Below are positions 47,163-55,910 of a stretch of DNA of 64,000 nt, one piece after another. A program made the translations under genes and the position numbers. The stretch's first letter is position 1. Each line of letters starts with the position of its first letter. This stretch comes from Segetibacter sp. 3557_3 (GTDB lineage Bacteria; Bacteroidota; Bacteroidia; Chitinophagales; Chitinophagaceae). The notes below the pieces were generated by a model that worked only from the letters and a program-made list of their open reading frames with translations, was not told where the DNA came from and searched no databases. The stretch lies in the NCBI RefSeq assembly GCF_004354985.1, contig NZ_SMSK01000009.1:1-64000 (forward strand), read 5' to 3'.

Positions 47163-48542
47163 TCAGAGTTTGAGTCCGCTTCTGCGACCTTGTTTTGCAG
47201 CTTCCTGTACCAGGTATTTTTTGTTTACGCGGTGAAGGGTGACAAATACGGAATCGTTGTTGTAATCGATTCCTCTTAATTGAATCCGGCTGCGATCACC
47301 ATTGTATTGCAGCACTATCTTTTCATTTGGATAATGCGGGTTTTTGTTGTGGAGGATAAGCAGGTTATTCGTGCTGTCTACTTCATAACTGTAATAATGA
47401 CGTCCCTTTGAGCCCTCAAGTTCGTAATTGCGCCGCCCACTGCCGGCAACAATTTGATCGATGTTAGTTGAGTCAGTCACGACAGGCCTGTTCGACTTTA
47501 TACTGATGGTGTTCCACTTTTCAAACACAACATCCTGCCACCTTATAGGATCCGTTTTATCGTATGCTAAGGTTGTGTTGTTTATACGGAATGCTGCAAC
47601 GTTATAAAGACCGGCAACACCTGTTAATCCCGGTTGGGTTGGATACTGGTAAGGGTCCCTACGGTAATTAGTAGCAGTTTTAAAGCCATATAAAACAAAA
47701 AAGAAGAACACCACTGCGGCTTTAAGTGGCAACCGAAGGTTACGCAACCAGCCAGCTATGAACACCGGCTTAAATGTATTGGGCCGTGTCGCCCGTTGCA
47801 GGATAACCAGGCTGATGATCCTTTGCAGATCGAACACCAACAGGAACAAAGCGAAGCTTAACAGGTAAAGGCTGTAAACATGTTCACCGCCTTCGTAGGC
47901 AAGGTTCGAGAAATAAACATTGCCTGTAAATATTACGATCATAAACGCGCTGATCGTTGCGGTCTTCCGGTATAACAGCAATAAGGCAAATACAATTTCC
48001 ACTAACCCGAGAAAGGCCTGATATGACGGAACAATTCCAAGTGTCAGGGAAAATAGTTTCCACCGGTTAAAGTCGCCATATGCAGTGTTGAGATTACTAA
48101 TAGACGGGTAAGGTGCCTGCAGGGGAAATAATTTGATCATACCATAAGCCAGCAATGCAATCGCAAGCCGATATCGTACAAGCACCCTGATCCAATAGTA
48201 AAGCACACTGTATTCCCTTGTTTTGTTACGATCGAAATAGGTCCAGGTAATGGCACCCATTAAGGCAATGATAAAGATGATTGCCCAGTTTCCATAGTGC
48301 TGTTGTGAACCGAAAAACCGCGGTTGGTAGTGAGCAAGATTAAAGATATCGCCATAGTGCAGGTTGCTCCAGCTGATGGAAAAAAGTTGCTGCCAGAAAA
48401 CCGGATCCAATGGAATGACCTGTAATAAGAAATAAAGAAAAAATATCCTGAAAACAATTTTATGGGCCTTTTTCCAGGGTTGCTGTGGAACCGCGGGTAC
48501 GATTAGCGGTTCGTCGTTGGTTGTTGGATGTAGTAATGACAT
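47163..48542 (-). CDS. DoxX-like integral membrane protein, paralogue 2
   Basis: A 459-residue paralogue of the downstream gene (31 bases apart). Shared segments include LYYWIRVLVRYRLAIALLAYGMIK, LNTAYGDF, LGIVPSYQAFLGLVEIV and YEGGEHVYSLYLL; the paralogue reads YDGGVHVYSSYF. The C-terminal extracytoplasmic part is shorter (about 150 residues) but ends with the same RIQLRGIDYNNDSVFVTLHRV logic as paralogue 1 (KVILRGVNENRDSIYVVLDRI). It resembles the DoxX superfamily core; substrate or partner unknown. It is the first gene of the six-gene minus-strand run. A tandem duplication with divergence is the simplest explanation. Confidence 0.7.
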   Translation of the reverse strand: MSLLHPTTNDEPLIVPAVPQQPWKKAHKIVFRIFFLYFLLQVIPLDPVFWQQLFSISWSNLHYGDIFNLAHYQPRFFGSQQHYGNWAIIFIIALMGAITWTYFDRNKTREYSVLYYWIRVLVRYRLAIALLAYGMIKLFPLQAPYPSISNLNTAYGDFNRWKLFSLTLGIVPSYQAFLGLVEIVFALLLLYRKTATISAFMIVIFTGNVYFSNLAYEGGEHVYSLYLLSFALFLLVFDLQRIISLVILQRATRPNTFKPVFIAGWLRNLRLPLKAAVVFFFFVLYGFKTATNYRRDPYQYPTQPGLTGVAGLYNVAAFRINNTTLAYDKTDPIRWQDVVFEKWNTISIKSNRPVVTDSTNIDQIVAGSGRRNYELEGSKGRHYYSYEVDSTNNLLILHNKNPHYPNEKIVLQYNGDRSRIQLRGIDYNNDSVFVTLHRVNKKYLVQEAAKQGRRSGLKL

Positions 48543-48777
48543 TAGAATAAATTAGTAATGAATTATATGTATGCAGTGCACACGGGAACTTAACCCAGCC
48601 ACGAGGTTGCTGTATAAGCACGCGTTAGCCACAACAGCTTTAGCGCCGTTAGTCAATCATCGCCGTATATAAAATAAATTGCTATAGTCAACAACAGGCA
48701 GCACACGGGTATGTGCATTCACAATCCTGCAGGTGTTGACGGCAAGTAGTGCCGTAGTGTGTAGAGGCTTTTTTCAT

Positions 48778-48786
48778 TACTTTTGC
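48778..48786 (+). promoter_or_regulatory. Candidate -7 promoter box of a small RNA
   Basis: TACTTTTGC is a perfect match to TAnnTTTGY directly upstream of the structured stretch that follows. No TTTG is seen at the -33 distance. Confidence 0.4.
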
Positions 48787-48791
48787 ATTGG

Positions 48792-48900
48792 TTTAAAAAT
48801 GATAAGGTCTACACGTGCAATGCAAATTGCAACGTGTTTGGTTCGCGCCAGCCTTGTTAGTATTCTGCCGGAACTGCGCCAACAGTTCCGGTTTTTTATT
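48792..48900 (+). ncRNA. Candidate structured small RNA
   Basis: Three signals line up over about 110 bases: a -7 promoter box at 48778, a hairpin at 48811-48837 (ACACGT then GCAAT, a GCAA tetraloop, then ATTGC, one bulged A, and ACGTGT; 11 pairs) and a strong rho-independent terminator at 48868-48897. No coding frame fits: the 71-codon frame at 48733-48948 runs through the terminator. The next gene on this strand is far away, so it is not a leader of a downstream gene. It does not resemble 6S, tmRNA, SRP or RNase P RNA that I can recognise. Transcript start and function are inferred. Confidence 0.5.
48868..48897 (+). terminator. Rho-independent terminator of the candidate small RNA
   Basis: CCGGAACTG (48868-48876) pairs with CAGTTCCGG (48883-48891), a perfect 9-bp stem with loop CGCCAA, followed by TTTTTTATTTTG. 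Confidence 0.85.
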
Positions 48901-49178
48901 TTGTTTCAACTAAAATATTCGTTCTTGCTTATGGGTCAACTTAATTGATCTTCATTGTTACCACGCAAGGCATAAGCACCCGGGCAATACTTTAGACCCT
49001 GCTTTACGCAATCTCTCTTACGACCCGGGTTGATAAGATTTTATACTAAGTTATTACAGCTAACAACAGGTGCTTTCAGCAACAGAAACACACTGCATTC
49101 ATGTGAATACAAGCAGAACTAAAAGTTGGTAAAGCGTACATCATTCCTGGTAGTTGTATTTATGAGTTGGCAAGTCCA

Positions 49179-49249
49179 TCGACATAAATCGATGTTAAAT
49201 GATCACAAGGCAAATATAGCAATTCAGTTTAGTCTACCAAATTGGTAGA
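49179..49249. promoter_or_regulatory. Pair of operator-like palindromes
   Basis: CATCGA/TCGATG at 49179-49196 and TCTACCAA-A-TTGGTAGA (perfect 8-bp arms, 49233-49249) lie 37 bases apart in AT-rich DNA. No gene starts nearby, and the closest coding end is dgoK at 49439. They look like regulator binding sites but could also be part of a terminator, as the second is followed by ATAATATTTTTT. Confidence 0.45.
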
Positions 49250-49438
49250 ATAATATTTTTTGTATTTCAGCAAGTTTTTTTGCGTTTGAGGATAGGTCAA
49301 TTCATGCTTGGGCATTCGTGGCTACATAATAGCAAACGCATTTGAGTAATCATGTAAAATGAAAAGACTTGTTGTTCTATCAAGAATGGATTACATCTTT
49401 TTCCGCCGCTCCTGCGTAAAGCAATTACTTATTACAAT

Positions 49439-50440
49439 CTACAGGCTGGTTGATGTTTGCCAAGGAGAGTGCGAAGCTTTTTGGTAGAGTTGACAATGAC
49501 CGTTCAGCAAGGCTTGATCAACATTGATAACCGAGATTTCACCGGGTAACCCCATTTGCTGCAGTGCCAGTAAATAATACGGCTGAAGTTGTTCATTTAC
49601 GAGGAGGGTGATCCTGCAATCATACATCGGGATATCCTTTAATTCCAAACCGATAAGCAGGCCGCTGAGGTAAAACCAATTATCCTGTTTGGTCAACTTT
49701 CCGAATAAAGCATTGGTCCGCACGAGAAAAAAAGCGTGGAGTGGGTTCATCGATTTACCATCATTCACCCCTTGCAAAAAGCTCGTCCGGTCTGGTCCGG
49801 CTGCACCAGGCAAGCCCTTTTCAATACTCCCGGCAAGAATACTCCTGGTCGATAGCAGATCAAACATTTCGCCGGTCATGAAAGTTTGAAAGTGTACCAC
49901 CTTGCCGTTTTCTACCTTAATATGCTTCGAATGTGTTCCCGGCAATATAAACAGGTGTTCACCGGCTTGAGGATCAGGTGAACAACCCACCAATTGTATC
50001 TCTTCACCACGCATAACATCATCATCCGAACGAACACCGGATATGATCAGCATGTTGTGATTAAAATCATTTGTAGCGGGTAAATGCCCGGTTTGCAGGT
50101 CTGATCCGTCGATTGAAAAAGGTAACGGTTTGTAAGGCAGTTCCACGATGCCGAGGGTGGAAGATGCCATACCCGAAACAATCAGGGGAACACCTTCTAA
50201 CTGGTGATGGGTTTCCTGTTGTAATAACCTGATTTCATTCTTGAGTATAGCCTGGTAAAATGGCACCCGTTGCGCATTGTTGAGTTTTGCCGCCACCCAC
50301 AACTGGTGGATTGAATTAATACCCTGGTTGTTGCTGCGCTGGGCGATTACCTTACATGAGTGCACTTCCACCAGGCGCAGGCGAAAGGATGATGTACCCC
50401 AATCACAACTCAGGAACAGGTTTTCTTTTACCATAAGCAT
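49439..50440 (-). CDS. dgoK: 2-dehydro-3-deoxygalactonokinase
   Basis: A 333-residue kinase that phosphorylates 2-keto-3-deoxy-D-galactonate in the De Ley-Doudoroff pathway. The phosphate-1 ATPase motif CDWGTSSFRLR (about 11-21) is the DgoK signature, and LFILPGTHSKHI matches the family's second conserved block. It is somewhat longer than the roughly 290 residues of the E. coli enzyme. Two start codons are possible, Met1 (50440) and Met3 (50434), and both give the same motifs. The dehydratase and aldolase of the pathway lie upstream on the same strand, but 747 and 325 bases apart, so they may be separate transcripts. Confidence 0.88.
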   Translation of the reverse strand: MLMVKENLFLSCDWGTSSFRLRLVEVHSCKVIAQRSNNQGINSIHQLWVAAKLNNAQRVPFYQAILKNEIRLLQQETHHQLEGVPLIVSGMASSTLGIVELPYKPLPFSIDGSDLQTGHLPATNDFNHNMLIISGVRSDDDVMRGEEIQLVGCSPDPQAGEHLFILPGTHSKHIKVENGKVVHFQTFMTGEMFDLLSTRSILAGSIEKGLPGAAGPDRTSFLQGVNDGKSMNPLHAFFLVRTNALFGKLTKQDNWFYLSGLLIGLELKDIPMYDCRITLLVNEQLQPYYLLALQQMGLPGEISVINVDQALLNGHCQLYQKASHSPWQTSTSL

Positions 50441-51187
50441 CCGTGGGTTTCAATTCAATTAGTTTCGAAGGGATTCTTTGTGCGATGGGATCGTAAGTTG
50501 ATCAGTTGATTGGTTGATTGGTTGAAAAGTTAGGGATATAGATCAAATGTTGATCCGCACAACAAGCCACACACGACCAGATTATTTTGTTTCAACATCT
50601 GAAGTTATTCAGTTAGATCCTTGTTCCTTTGATTCGCCCAGCAATGCTATGCAGTACAAGAGTGCGACGCAACAATGTTCTATAGAATTCTTGCAGTTTG
50701 GTCCAAAAGAAATCTTTACTAAACGACATTGATATAGCATTTAACATTGAACACAGTTCATCAGGCTCCCTCAGTCGCGTCTCATATCCCATCTCTCGAC
50801 TGCTGCGCAAGTTGATAGGTTGAATAGTTGAGTTGAAATCAACACGCGCACTACAGGCCTCACAAGTTCACACGTGCTCCATTCAGCATATAACATTCAA
50901 CACAGCTCAACGGGATCCCTCGTGCCTCGGGAGACTGCTGCGCAAGTTGCGTTTTCGACGAGATCCCTCGTGACTCGGGATGACAATAAGTTGATACGTT
51001 GAATGGTTCACTCTTCACGGCACGACAAGCCTTACAAGTGTACACTTGCTTCATTCAACATTTAGCATATAACATTCAACACAACTCAACGGGATCCCCC
51101 GTGCCTCGGGATGACTGCAGCGCATCGACAACCAACTAACAAGCGCTCACTCAACTATGAATTCATAACTCATCATTCATAATTCAA
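50441..51187. other. Repeat-rich intergenic region between dgoK and dgoD
   Basis: About 750 bases without a gene. It contains a GTTGATCAGTTGATTGGTTG stretch (50494-50524), a dispersed inverted-repeat element (50603-50731), and from 50760 to 51185 several short GGGATCCCTCGTGCCTCGGG and TTCAACATTTAGCATATAAC type repeats with ATGAATTCATAAC low-complexity DNA. Confidence 0.7.
50603..50731. repeat. Dispersed inverted-repeat (MITE-like) element
   Basis: The left end is diverged (GTTATTCAGTTAGATC) and the right end is intact (TTTACTAAACGACATT), with the core GTACAAGAGTGCGACGCAAC and the TTTGGTCCAAAAGAAATC segment in the same order as the copies at 20154 and 38517. Confidence 0.7.
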
Positions 51188-52336
51188 TCACCATTCCGCA
51201 ATACTTCCATCCTTATGCCGCCATACGGGGTTCCGCCAGTTGTGGCCAATAGCTGCAAGTTTGCGCACATGATTTTCGTTGATTTCAATACCGAGGCCGG
51301 GACCATTCGGTATTTTAACATAGCCGTCATCGTAGTCAAATACATTACGCTCTACAATATAGTCCAGCAGGTCGCTGCCCTGGTTATAATGTATTCCAAG
51401 ACTTTGTTCCTGTATAAAAGCGTTGTGACAGGTAGCATCTACCTGCAGGCACGCTGCCAGGGCAATTGGTCCGAGCGGGCAATGCGGTGCCACTGCAACG
51501 TCGAATGCTTCGGCCATAGAAAATATCTTTTTGCATTCGGTTATCCCACCCGCATGTGACAGGTCGGGTTGAATGATATCCACATAACCATCGATCAATA
51601 ATCTTTTAAATTCCCAACGGGAAAACATGCGTTCACCGGTAGCGATGGGAATGGAAACGGCGTTTGCGATCTCACGCAACACTTCGTTGTTTTCGGGTAA
51701 TACGGGCTCCTCGATAAACATAGGGCGGTAAGGTTCCAGTTCACGGGCAAGGATTTTCGCCATGGGCCTGTGCACCCTGCCATGAAAGTCTATGCCGATA
51801 CCCAGTGCCGGTCCGCCAGCCTCGCGTACCGCTGCGATACGTGCCACGGCTGCATCAATCTTGTCGAAAGAGTCAATGTACTGCAGTTCTTCTGTCGCAT
51901 TCATTTTAACTGCACGGAATCCTTTTTGCACCATCTCTTTTGCTGCGGCACCGACCTCAGACGGACGATCGCCCCCGATCCAGGAATATACCTTCATGGT
52001 ATCCCTTGCCTTGCCACCCAACAATTGGTAAATGGGCGCCTTGAAAAACTTGCCCTTGATGTCCCACAATGCCTGGTCAATCCCGGCAATGGCGCTCATA
52101 AAGACCGCCCCACCACGGTAAAAGCCGGAACGATACATCATATTCCAATGGTCCTCTATGTGCTGCGGATCTTTACCCACCAACCCTTCCATTAACTCAA
52201 CAACGGCAGCCTTAACGGTAGCTGCCTTTCCTTCAATAACAGGTTCACCCCACCCCACAATGCCTTCACTGGTGTCAATCTTCAGGAACAACCAACGTGG
52301 CGGAACCTGGAACAATTCAAATCCTGTAATCTTCAT
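51188..52336 (-). CDS. dgoD: D-galactonate dehydratase
   Basis: A 382-residue enolase-superfamily dehydratase, the same length as E. coli DgoD. Landmarks: [15 protein letters not shown] (about 82-96), KMNATEELQ around 147, GIDFHGRV (Asp and catalytic His), FIEEPVLPE (Glu metal ligand), [12 protein letters not shown] (Glu metal ligand) and [15 protein letters not shown] (catalytic His). The C-terminus [16 protein letters not shown] is near-identical to the known enzyme. It converts D-galactonate to 2-dehydro-3-deoxy-D-galactonate. The aldolase gene lies 325 bases upstream and dgoK 747 bases downstream, both on the same strand. Confidence 0.95.
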   Translation of the reverse strand: MKITGFELFQVPPRWLFLKIDTSEGIVGWGEPVIEGKAATVKAAVVELMEGLVGKDPQHIEDHWNMMYRSGFYRGGAVFMSAIAGIDQALWDIKGKFFKAPIYQLLGGKARDTMKVYSWIGGDRPSEVGAAAKEMVQKGFRAVKMNATEELQYIDSFDKIDAAVARIAAVREAGGPALGIGIDFHGRVHRPMAKILARELEPYRPMFIEEPVLPENNEVLREIANAVSIPIATGERMFSRWEFKRLLIDGYVDIIQPDLSHAGGITECKKIFSMAEAFDVAVAPHCPLGPIALAACLQVDATCHNAFIQEQSLGIHYNQGSDLLDYIVERNVFDYDDGYVKIPNGPGLGIEINENHVRKLAAIGHNWRNPVWRHKDGSIAEW

Positions 52337-52661
52337 ATGAGTTGTTTTATGCTGACCTATTTAAAGTTAAATGCTTAAACCCGTAGTTAACAAATCATCC
52401 TTTTGTGTTTGTATCGATAACTACTTATCAATCGGAAAGCTAGCAGGCTCGGAATTCTTTTATGTCACCTTATGAAGCGGCTACTTATGAAATCAGGTTA
52501 AGTGTCGTTTATTAAGGTTCAACTATAGTTGTTCGCCGGTGAAGTTGCGGAGGTAGCATAGCCGAACCGGGTTCAGCCTCTCGAACGATGTCGGAACAAG
52601 ACCCTCTGGTCACCTTACAGGAATATGGCGCATGAAGCCGATTGCGTCGGGCAACTTCCTG
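52337..52661. other. Intergenic region between dgoD and dgoA
   Basis: A 325-base gap. GTGTCGTTTATTAAGG at 52502-52517 resembles one terminal repeat of the dispersed element, without the other parts. No gene, promoter or terminator was identified. Confidence 0.4.
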
Positions 52662-53285
52662 CTAAGCCAGTGCGTCAACAAATTGCCTTGCCTTCACCGT
52701 TAATGCGGCCAGGTATTGATCATCTACCTTTCCCTTTGCATTCACAAGCGCACTGCCAATTCCAAATGCAATTGCACCTGCATCGTGAAATGCTTTTATC
52801 GTTTGCAGGGTTACGCCACCGGTGGGCATCAGAGGGATGTGTGGCAGGGGACCCCGGAGGTCTTTGATATAGTCCGGGCCTGTTGAAGCCGGGAATACCT
52901 TTACGATATCCGCCCCATTTTTATACGCATGCACAATCTCCGTAGCCGTATAAGCTCCGGGGATGCTCACCACACCAAGGCCTTTTGTGACCGCAATGGT
53001 ATCGACATCTACGATAGGCGATATGATAAACCCGGCGCCGGCAGAAATCGCCAGCTTAGCACCATCAGCGTCCAGTACCGTTCCCGCACCTATAAGCATA
53101 CGGCCTGCCGACTGTGAAGCGACATCTGCTATTACCTGGAGTGCGTCCCGAGAATTCAGGGTAATCTCCAGGGTTCTTACACCTCCCTCGTAAAGGGCGT
53201 GTACTACCGCCGGAACCACATTGGGCTCCAGCCCACGCATGATGGCTACAATCTTATAGTGCCTGATGTGTGATAATGCATCCAT
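52662..53285 (-). CDS. dgoA: 2-dehydro-3-deoxy-6-phosphogalactonate aldolase (KDPG/KDPGal family)
   Basis: A 207-residue class I aldolase. VAIMRG (about 13-18) and VRTLEITLNS (with the active-site Glu) are conserved, and the Schiff-base lysine is in ADIVKVFPAST. MPTGGVTLQTIKAF matches the phosphate-binding loop. It splits 2-dehydro-3-deoxy-6-phosphogalactonate to pyruvate and glyceraldehyde 3-phosphate. The sequence alone cannot separate KDPGal from KDPG specificity; the dgoD and dgoK neighbours favour the galactonate role. Confidence 0.9.
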   Translation of the reverse strand: MDALSHIRHYKIVAIMRGLEPNVVPAVVHALYEGGVRTLEITLNSRDALQVIADVASQSAGRMLIGAGTVLDADGAKLAISAGAGFIISPIVDVDTIAVTKGLGVVSIPGAYTATEIVHAYKNGADIVKVFPASTGPDYIKDLRGPLPHIPLMPTGGVTLQTIKAFHDAGAIAFGIGSALVNAKGKVDDQYLAALTVKARQFVDALA

Positions 53286-53463
53286 ATGTTCAATTTACAG
53301 CTTTTGCCCCAACCAATTGCGCAAGCTTACCAAACAGGGCGCTGGTGTTCGGGCCGACAAGGTATTTTTGCGATAACATAGAAGTCAATCCGGCATTGCA
53401 TACGGTGCTGACCTGAACTTTTCCGGAGCGCTTGCTGTTCTAACACAACTTCCGAATAAACGT

Positions 53464-54372
53464 ATGATTAAAATCGCTTACGATAAGATATATGCACATC
53501 CTCTACCCGAAGGACATCGCTTCCCTATGTTGAAGTATGAACTCATACCGGAGCAACTTCTGCATGAAGGCAGCATCACAAACGCCAATCTTTTTTCTCC
53601 CCAACCATGCAACGAAGATATCCTGCTGCTGACGCATGAAAAAGCCTATTACGAACGAATCAAAAACCAGGAGTTGTCGGCCAAAGAACAACGGGAAATT
53701 GGGTTTCCGCAATCACCCGGACTTGCGCTCCGGGAAATCCGCATAGCACAGGGCACCATTGATTGTTGCCATTATGCTATGGAGTTTGGCGTAGCGTTGA
53801 ATGTTGCCGGAGGCACCCACCATGCGTATGCAAACCGGGGGGCAGGATTTTGCCTGTTAAACGATATGGCTATTGCCGCGAACTATTTATTAAAGGAGCA
53901 ACTTGCCCGGAAAATTATTATCATCGACCTGGATGTACACCAGGGAAATGGAACGGCAAAAATTTTTGAACATCAGCCGCAGGTATTTACGTTTAGTATG
54001 CATGGCGCCCACAACTACCCTTTTCATAAAGAAAAAAGCGACCTGGATGTTCCCCTCCAGGATGGCACCGACGAACCAACCTACCTGGCCATACTGTATG
54101 AAACCCTGCCCGCATTGCTGCAAAAAGAACAACCTGATTTTGCCTTTTATCTGTCGGGGGTAGATATACTGGAAACGGACAAATTTGGAAAGCTTAAAGT
54201 AACCATCGATGGTTGCCGTAAGCGCGACAGGTTTGTTTTCGAGCAATTACAGGATAACAAAATCCCGGTTGCGGTTGCAATGGGTGGGGGTTATTCACCC
54301 GACATCAGAAACATCGTAGAGGCGCATTGTAATACCTTCAGAACAGCATTGGATCTTTATGGTGATAGCTAG
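53464..54372 (+). CDS. Histone deacetylase-like amidohydrolase
   Basis: A 302-residue zinc-dependent deacetylase of the HDAC/acetoin-utilisation family. The His dyad GGTHHA (His119-His120) is present. Zinc ligands are in DLDVHQGNGT (Asp157, His159) and SGVDI (Asp234), and the catalytic Tyr is in GGGY (Tyr277). It is cytoplasmic with no signal. Substrates could be acetylated polyamines, small amides or proteins. It is divergent from dgoA (178 bases between starts) and may share a control region with it, although no operator was recognised there. Confidence 0.93.
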   Translation: MIKIAYDKIYAHPLPEGHRFPMLKYELIPEQLLHEGSITNANLFSPQPCNEDILLLTHEKAYYERIKNQELSAKEQREIGFPQSPGLALREIRIAQGTIDCCHYAMEFGVALNVAGGTHHAYANRGAGFCLLNDMAIAANYLLKEQLARKIIIIDLDVHQGNGTAKIFEHQPQVFTFSMHGAHNYPFHKEKSDLDVPLQDGTDEPTYLAILYETLPALLQKEQPDFAFYLSGVDILETDKFGKLKVTIDGCRKRDRFVFEQLQDNKIPVAVAMGGGYSPDIRNIVEAHCNTFRTALDLYGDS

Positions 54373-54532
54373 AAAATAATAATCTTGCTTGCCCTGTCAA
54401 AGCCAGGTAAAAAGTTATATAGCGTTGATGGTAGCTGACACAGTTAAGCTCAAATTATGGGTGCTAAATAATTCTCAGCACAGCAAACTTCATGGTCGGT
54501 TCTTTAATGGTGCAGAAATAGTCGCATAGATG

Positions 54533-54898
54533 CTAAGCAGGTAATTTCGTATCAGCGTTATAATCGGTAAGCACATAGTTCGTAACGGCCGTAGCAAGAA
54601 AAGCAAGGTGAAAAGTTCTTGTTTTCCGGTGTTTGCGCACAAATCCCGCAAAGCTGAGGGCAGCTAAACCTAGCAGGAAAGCTGCATCAGTTTTCTGGTG
54701 GGTTTTCATACTGAGCACAGGTTTTATTGCTGCCGGGGTATCTGTGAGCGCATTAATGATACCAAACGTGCCTCCGAGCACCATATAAACATTCCTGGCA
54801 TTTGCATCTAACCCTAACGCTGCAGGACCGGCAATCTGAATCCCGGAAAAAACATAATCAACTATGCCATGAATGGCTGGTGTTACAGGCTTATTCAT
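54533..54898 (-). CDS. Small four-helix membrane protein of unknown function
   Basis: A 121-residue hydrophobic protein with about four membrane spans, starting AIHGIVDYVFSGIQIAGPAALG. The HGIVDY start and a later SMKTHQKTDAAFLLGLAAL half give it the look of short SPW-like or other small integral proteins of Bacteroidota, but I cannot name a family. It converges on the deacetylase gene and lies 150 bases from the next minus-strand gene upstream. Length, hydrophobic periodicity and a proper start make it a likely real gene. Confidence 0.65.
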   Translation of the reverse strand: MNKPVTPAIHGIVDYVFSGIQIAGPAALGLDANARNVYMVLGGTFGIINALTDTPAAIKPVLSMKTHQKTDAAFLLGLAALSFAGFVRKHRKTRTFHLAFLATAVTNYVLTDYNADTKLPA

Positions 54899-55048
54899 TT
54901 CTCAGTTTTATTAGCTATGACAAAGCCCATACCAACCGGAAACCAGATGCTACGGAAAGAATTCAAACATTCCGGATCGTCGGCCATCACCCATTTGCAG
55001 GTAACCAGCAAGTCAAGGTGCCATAAGCCCGAACCGTTACCCGCTCCC

Positions 55049-55753
55049 CTATTGCTGAACCTTGGCGGTGACCAGGTTATAGTGGTCAACAACCTTTTTA
55101 AAGTTGTCCTCGCTTTTTTCCTGGATCCTGCTTTGCCTGATGAATGTGCTGATGTCCCTAAACTTGTCGGCAAAGATGTCTCCAAAGTCTTTTACCTGTT
55201 TTACCCGGTTAAAGGACTGATTAGCGTATACAAAAAATTGGGGAGTCGTTGTAATGGTTTGCTCAGTTGTTGCCTGGCCATATGGGGTTGACTCGCTGAC
55301 ATTTTTCTTGTGCAATTTATAGAGTGATGCTTTTCCCTCTACCAGGAGTTCGTACCAGGCTTCCGGCACCTTAGCCATTGTGTTGAATGTTGAGGGATGA
55401 ATGAATTTATAAGTTTGCCCGAATGCGTCGGTGAGGACAACCCGGGTTACTTTATTGTTCGCAATAAACTCTTTACCGTTTTCATCCCGGAATTGTACTT
55501 CGTTGCTTAGCAGGTTAAGCTTAACTGCCATCGGGCGCTTTGATAAAACGTGAATAAAGTTGCTCGGAAGGTATTCATCTTTGAAGAAAGGTGATCCCTG
55601 CACAACCCTTACATACTTGTCGAGCAGGATGGGATTACCATTGACCAGCTGCACACCTACGGGCAGTTGATTGGTGGAAACATCAACAACCCTTTGTGCC
55701 TGTAAACTGATCATATAAAAACAGCAAATAATCAGGCTGATTGGCTTATACAT
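55049..55753 (-). CDS. Secreted protein of unknown function
   Basis: A 234-residue protein with a signal peptide (1-20, ending SLQAQ). The rest is a mixed alpha/beta globular region without recognisable motif. It has a segment NPILLDKYVRVVQGSPFF and a C-terminal helical region DEKSEDNFKKVVDHY-like (QEKSEDNFKKVV) that ends the protein. No cofactor ligand pattern is visible. It is on the same strand as the GH29 fucosidase, 157 bases downstream of it, but a link is not demonstrated. Similar orphan secreted proteins are frequent in Bacteroidota. Confidence 0.65.
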   Translation of the reverse strand: MYKPISLIICCFYMISLQAQRVVDVSTNQLPVGVQLVNGNPILLDKYVRVVQGSPFFKDEYLPSNFIHVLSKRPMAVKLNLLSNEVQFRDENGKEFIANNKVTRVVLTDAFGQTYKFIHPSTFNTMAKVPEAWYELLVEGKASLYKLHKKNVSESTPYGQATTEQTITTTPQFFVYANQSFNRVKQVKDFGDIFADKFRDISTFIRQSRIQEKSEDNFKKVVDHYNLVTAKVQQ

Positions 55754-55910
55754 AATTTAGTTTTAAAGCGTTTAAAGATCTGGTATTTCAATGCAGCATC
55801 GTAAAGTAATCAATCCCATGTTCCCAGCCGGATCAATTGCCCGGCGATGATCTGTACTCCCCCTTTTTGCAAAACACTTCACCTGTTGGAACCAATTTAC
55901 GGTGATACCT

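Larger units (their letters stand above)
48543..49438. other. Long intergenic region with small RNA candidate and palindromes
   Basis: About 900 bases without a protein gene. It contains the small RNA candidate (48778-48900) and two palindromes near 49.2 kb. The rest shows nothing I can interpret. Confidence 0.6.

Noticed and set aside
48733-48948. 71-codon plus-strand frame
   Set aside because: It overlaps the promoter box, hairpin and terminator of the small RNA candidate, and passes through the terminator.
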